DNA from: Acetobacteraceae bacterium
GTDB taxonomy: Bacteria; Pseudomonadota; Alphaproteobacteria; Acetobacterales; Acetobacteraceae
Direction of reading: 5' to 3'
DNA: 6,027 nucleotides
NCBI GenBank assembly: GCA_947476855.1
Contig: CANJSR010000313.1
Span: 1-6,027, forward strand
The number at the start of each line of letters is the position of its first letter. Positions within the stretch are counted from its first letter, which is position 1. This document shows positions 5,420 to 6,027 of this stretch, piece after piece. The translations under genes were made by a program, and so were the position numbers. The notes under the pieces are model-generated. The model was not told the origin of the DNA and did no database searches. It saw only the letters and a list, made by a program, of their open reading frames with translations.

Positions 5420-6027
5420 CAGCCGGCCCCCTTTGCCGCACCCGATTGGGCTTCCGCCAGGCGGGCCACGTAACGCGCCAGCATGTCGATCTCGATATTC
5501 ACCGCGTCGCCCGGTTTCAGCGTGGCGAAGCTGGTGACCGAGGCGGTGTGCGGGATGATGTTCACACCGAATGTATCACCACGCACCGCGTTGACCGTCA
5601 ACGATACGCCGTTGATCGCGATGCTCCCTTTTTCCGCTATGAAACGCGAAAGCTCGGCCGGCACCTGGAAGGTCCAGCGGATCGAGCCGTTTTCCGGCAC
5701 CGCCGAAACCGTCCGCCCGACGCCATCCACATGACCGGACACGATATGTCCGCCCAGTTCGTCGCCGACCTTCAACGATCGCTCCAGGTTCACCTGGCTG
5801 CCGACGCGCCAGGTTCCCATCGTGGTGCATGACAGGGTTTCCGCGGACACATCGACGGCGAACCAATCCGCCCCCAGTTCCACCGCCGTCAGGCAGCAGC
5901 CGGAGCACGCGATGGACGCGCCGAGGGCGATCGAGGCCGTGTCCTCCCACGGCGCGTGGATGACAAGGCGCATGTCCTTTCCGGCACCGATCGGGTCGAT
6001 CGAGCGGATGGTGCCAAGGGCGGTGAC
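5419..6027 (-). CDS. ribE: riboflavin synthase alpha subunit (N-terminal few residues outside window)
   Basis: RibE dismutates two 6,7-dimethyl-8-ribityllumazine molecules into riboflavin and the pyrimidine that RibH reuses. The frame stays open to the window edge: 202 residues are visible, beginning VTALGTIRSIDPIGAGKDM. Family members usually start MFTGI followed by this stretch, so only about five codons are missing. The internal ATG (complement of 5971-5973) is not the start. Two lumazine-binding repeats are visible. The first has GASIACSGCCLTAV (visible residues 36-49) and SETL-like AETL; the second has KGSIAINGVSLTVNAV (133-148) and NIIPHTASVTSF (156-167). Between them is GGHIVSGHVDGVG (92-104), the conserved His-containing linker. 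The tail NIEIDMLARYVARL (177-190) is the trimerisation helix region. It is the first visible gene of the rib operon; the promoter and any ribD or ribA upstream lie outside. Confidence 0.95.
   Translation of the reverse strand, partial: VTALGTIRSIDPIGAGKDMRLVIHAPWEDTASIALGASIACSGCCLTAVELGADWFAVDVSAETLSCTTMGTWRVGSQVNLERSLKVGDELGGHIVSGHVDGVGRTVSAVPENGSIRWTFQVPAELSRFIAEKGSIAINGVSLTVNAVRGDTFGVNIIPHTASVTSFATLKPGDAVNIEIDMLARYVARLAEAQSGAAKGAG

Noticed and set aside
5974..6027. FMN riboswitch upstream of the rib operon
   Set aside because: The sequence up to the window edge is still ribE coding sequence, and no RFN-element pattern is seen. Any leader would lie outside the window.

Overview
The window is GC-rich bacterial DNA from what is probably an alphaproteobacterium. 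The support is the gene order ribE-ribBX-ribH-nusB, the divergent RibBX form of the DHBP synthase gene, and strong G/C third-position use in the housekeeping genes. A Rhodospirillales/Acetobacteraceae-like source would fit, but that is a guess from protein flavour and no marker gene settles it.

Left, plus strand (1-1834): three tightly packed genes. First is the 3' half of an enoyl-CoA hydratase/isomerase (crotonase superfamily). Next is a short gamma-glutamylcyclotransferase-like (AIG2/GGACT fold) gene, which probably starts at a CTG inside a CTGA stop/start overlap. Last is a complete fold-type III PLP enzyme that closely resembles D-threo-3-hydroxyaspartate aldolase. They look co-transcribed, but no shared pathway is evident.

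Middle, plus strand (1835-2855): a self-contained type II toxin-antitoxin module. An Xre/MbcA/ParS-type antitoxin (helix-turn-helix plus DUF2384-like C-terminus) is followed 3 bases later by a RES-domain toxin, a family that destroys NAD+. An elaborate palindrome precedes the antitoxin: perfect 15-bp arms, with three copies of a 9-bp half-site. It sits on a plausible promoter and is the best candidate for the autoregulatory operator. The antitoxin start region has visibly lower GC than its neighbours, which suggests acquisition by transfer.

Right, minus strand (2852-6027): a riboflavin operon read right to left. The order is ribE (riboflavin synthase, missing only about five N-terminal codons at the window edge), ribBX (DHBP synthase plus a degenerate GTP cyclohydrolase II-like domain with no zinc-binding cysteines), ribH (lumazine synthase), nusB (antitermination factor) and a DUF2237 cysteine-rich protein. 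Stops and starts overlap or nearly touch along most of it, implying one transcript. RibBX supplies the four-carbon unit, RibH joins it to the pyrimidine, and RibE dismutates lumazine to riboflavin. A genuine GTP cyclohydrolase II (RibA) must be elsewhere in the genome.

The toxin gene and the last gene of the rib operon converge and overlap by four bases (2852-2855), with no visible terminator between them. No RNA genes, CRISPR arrays, insertion sequences or riboswitches were recognised. No gene-free stretch exceeds 100 bases. I found no undescribed system; the most interesting elements are the TA operator architecture, the TA/rib convergent overlap and the RibBX X domain.
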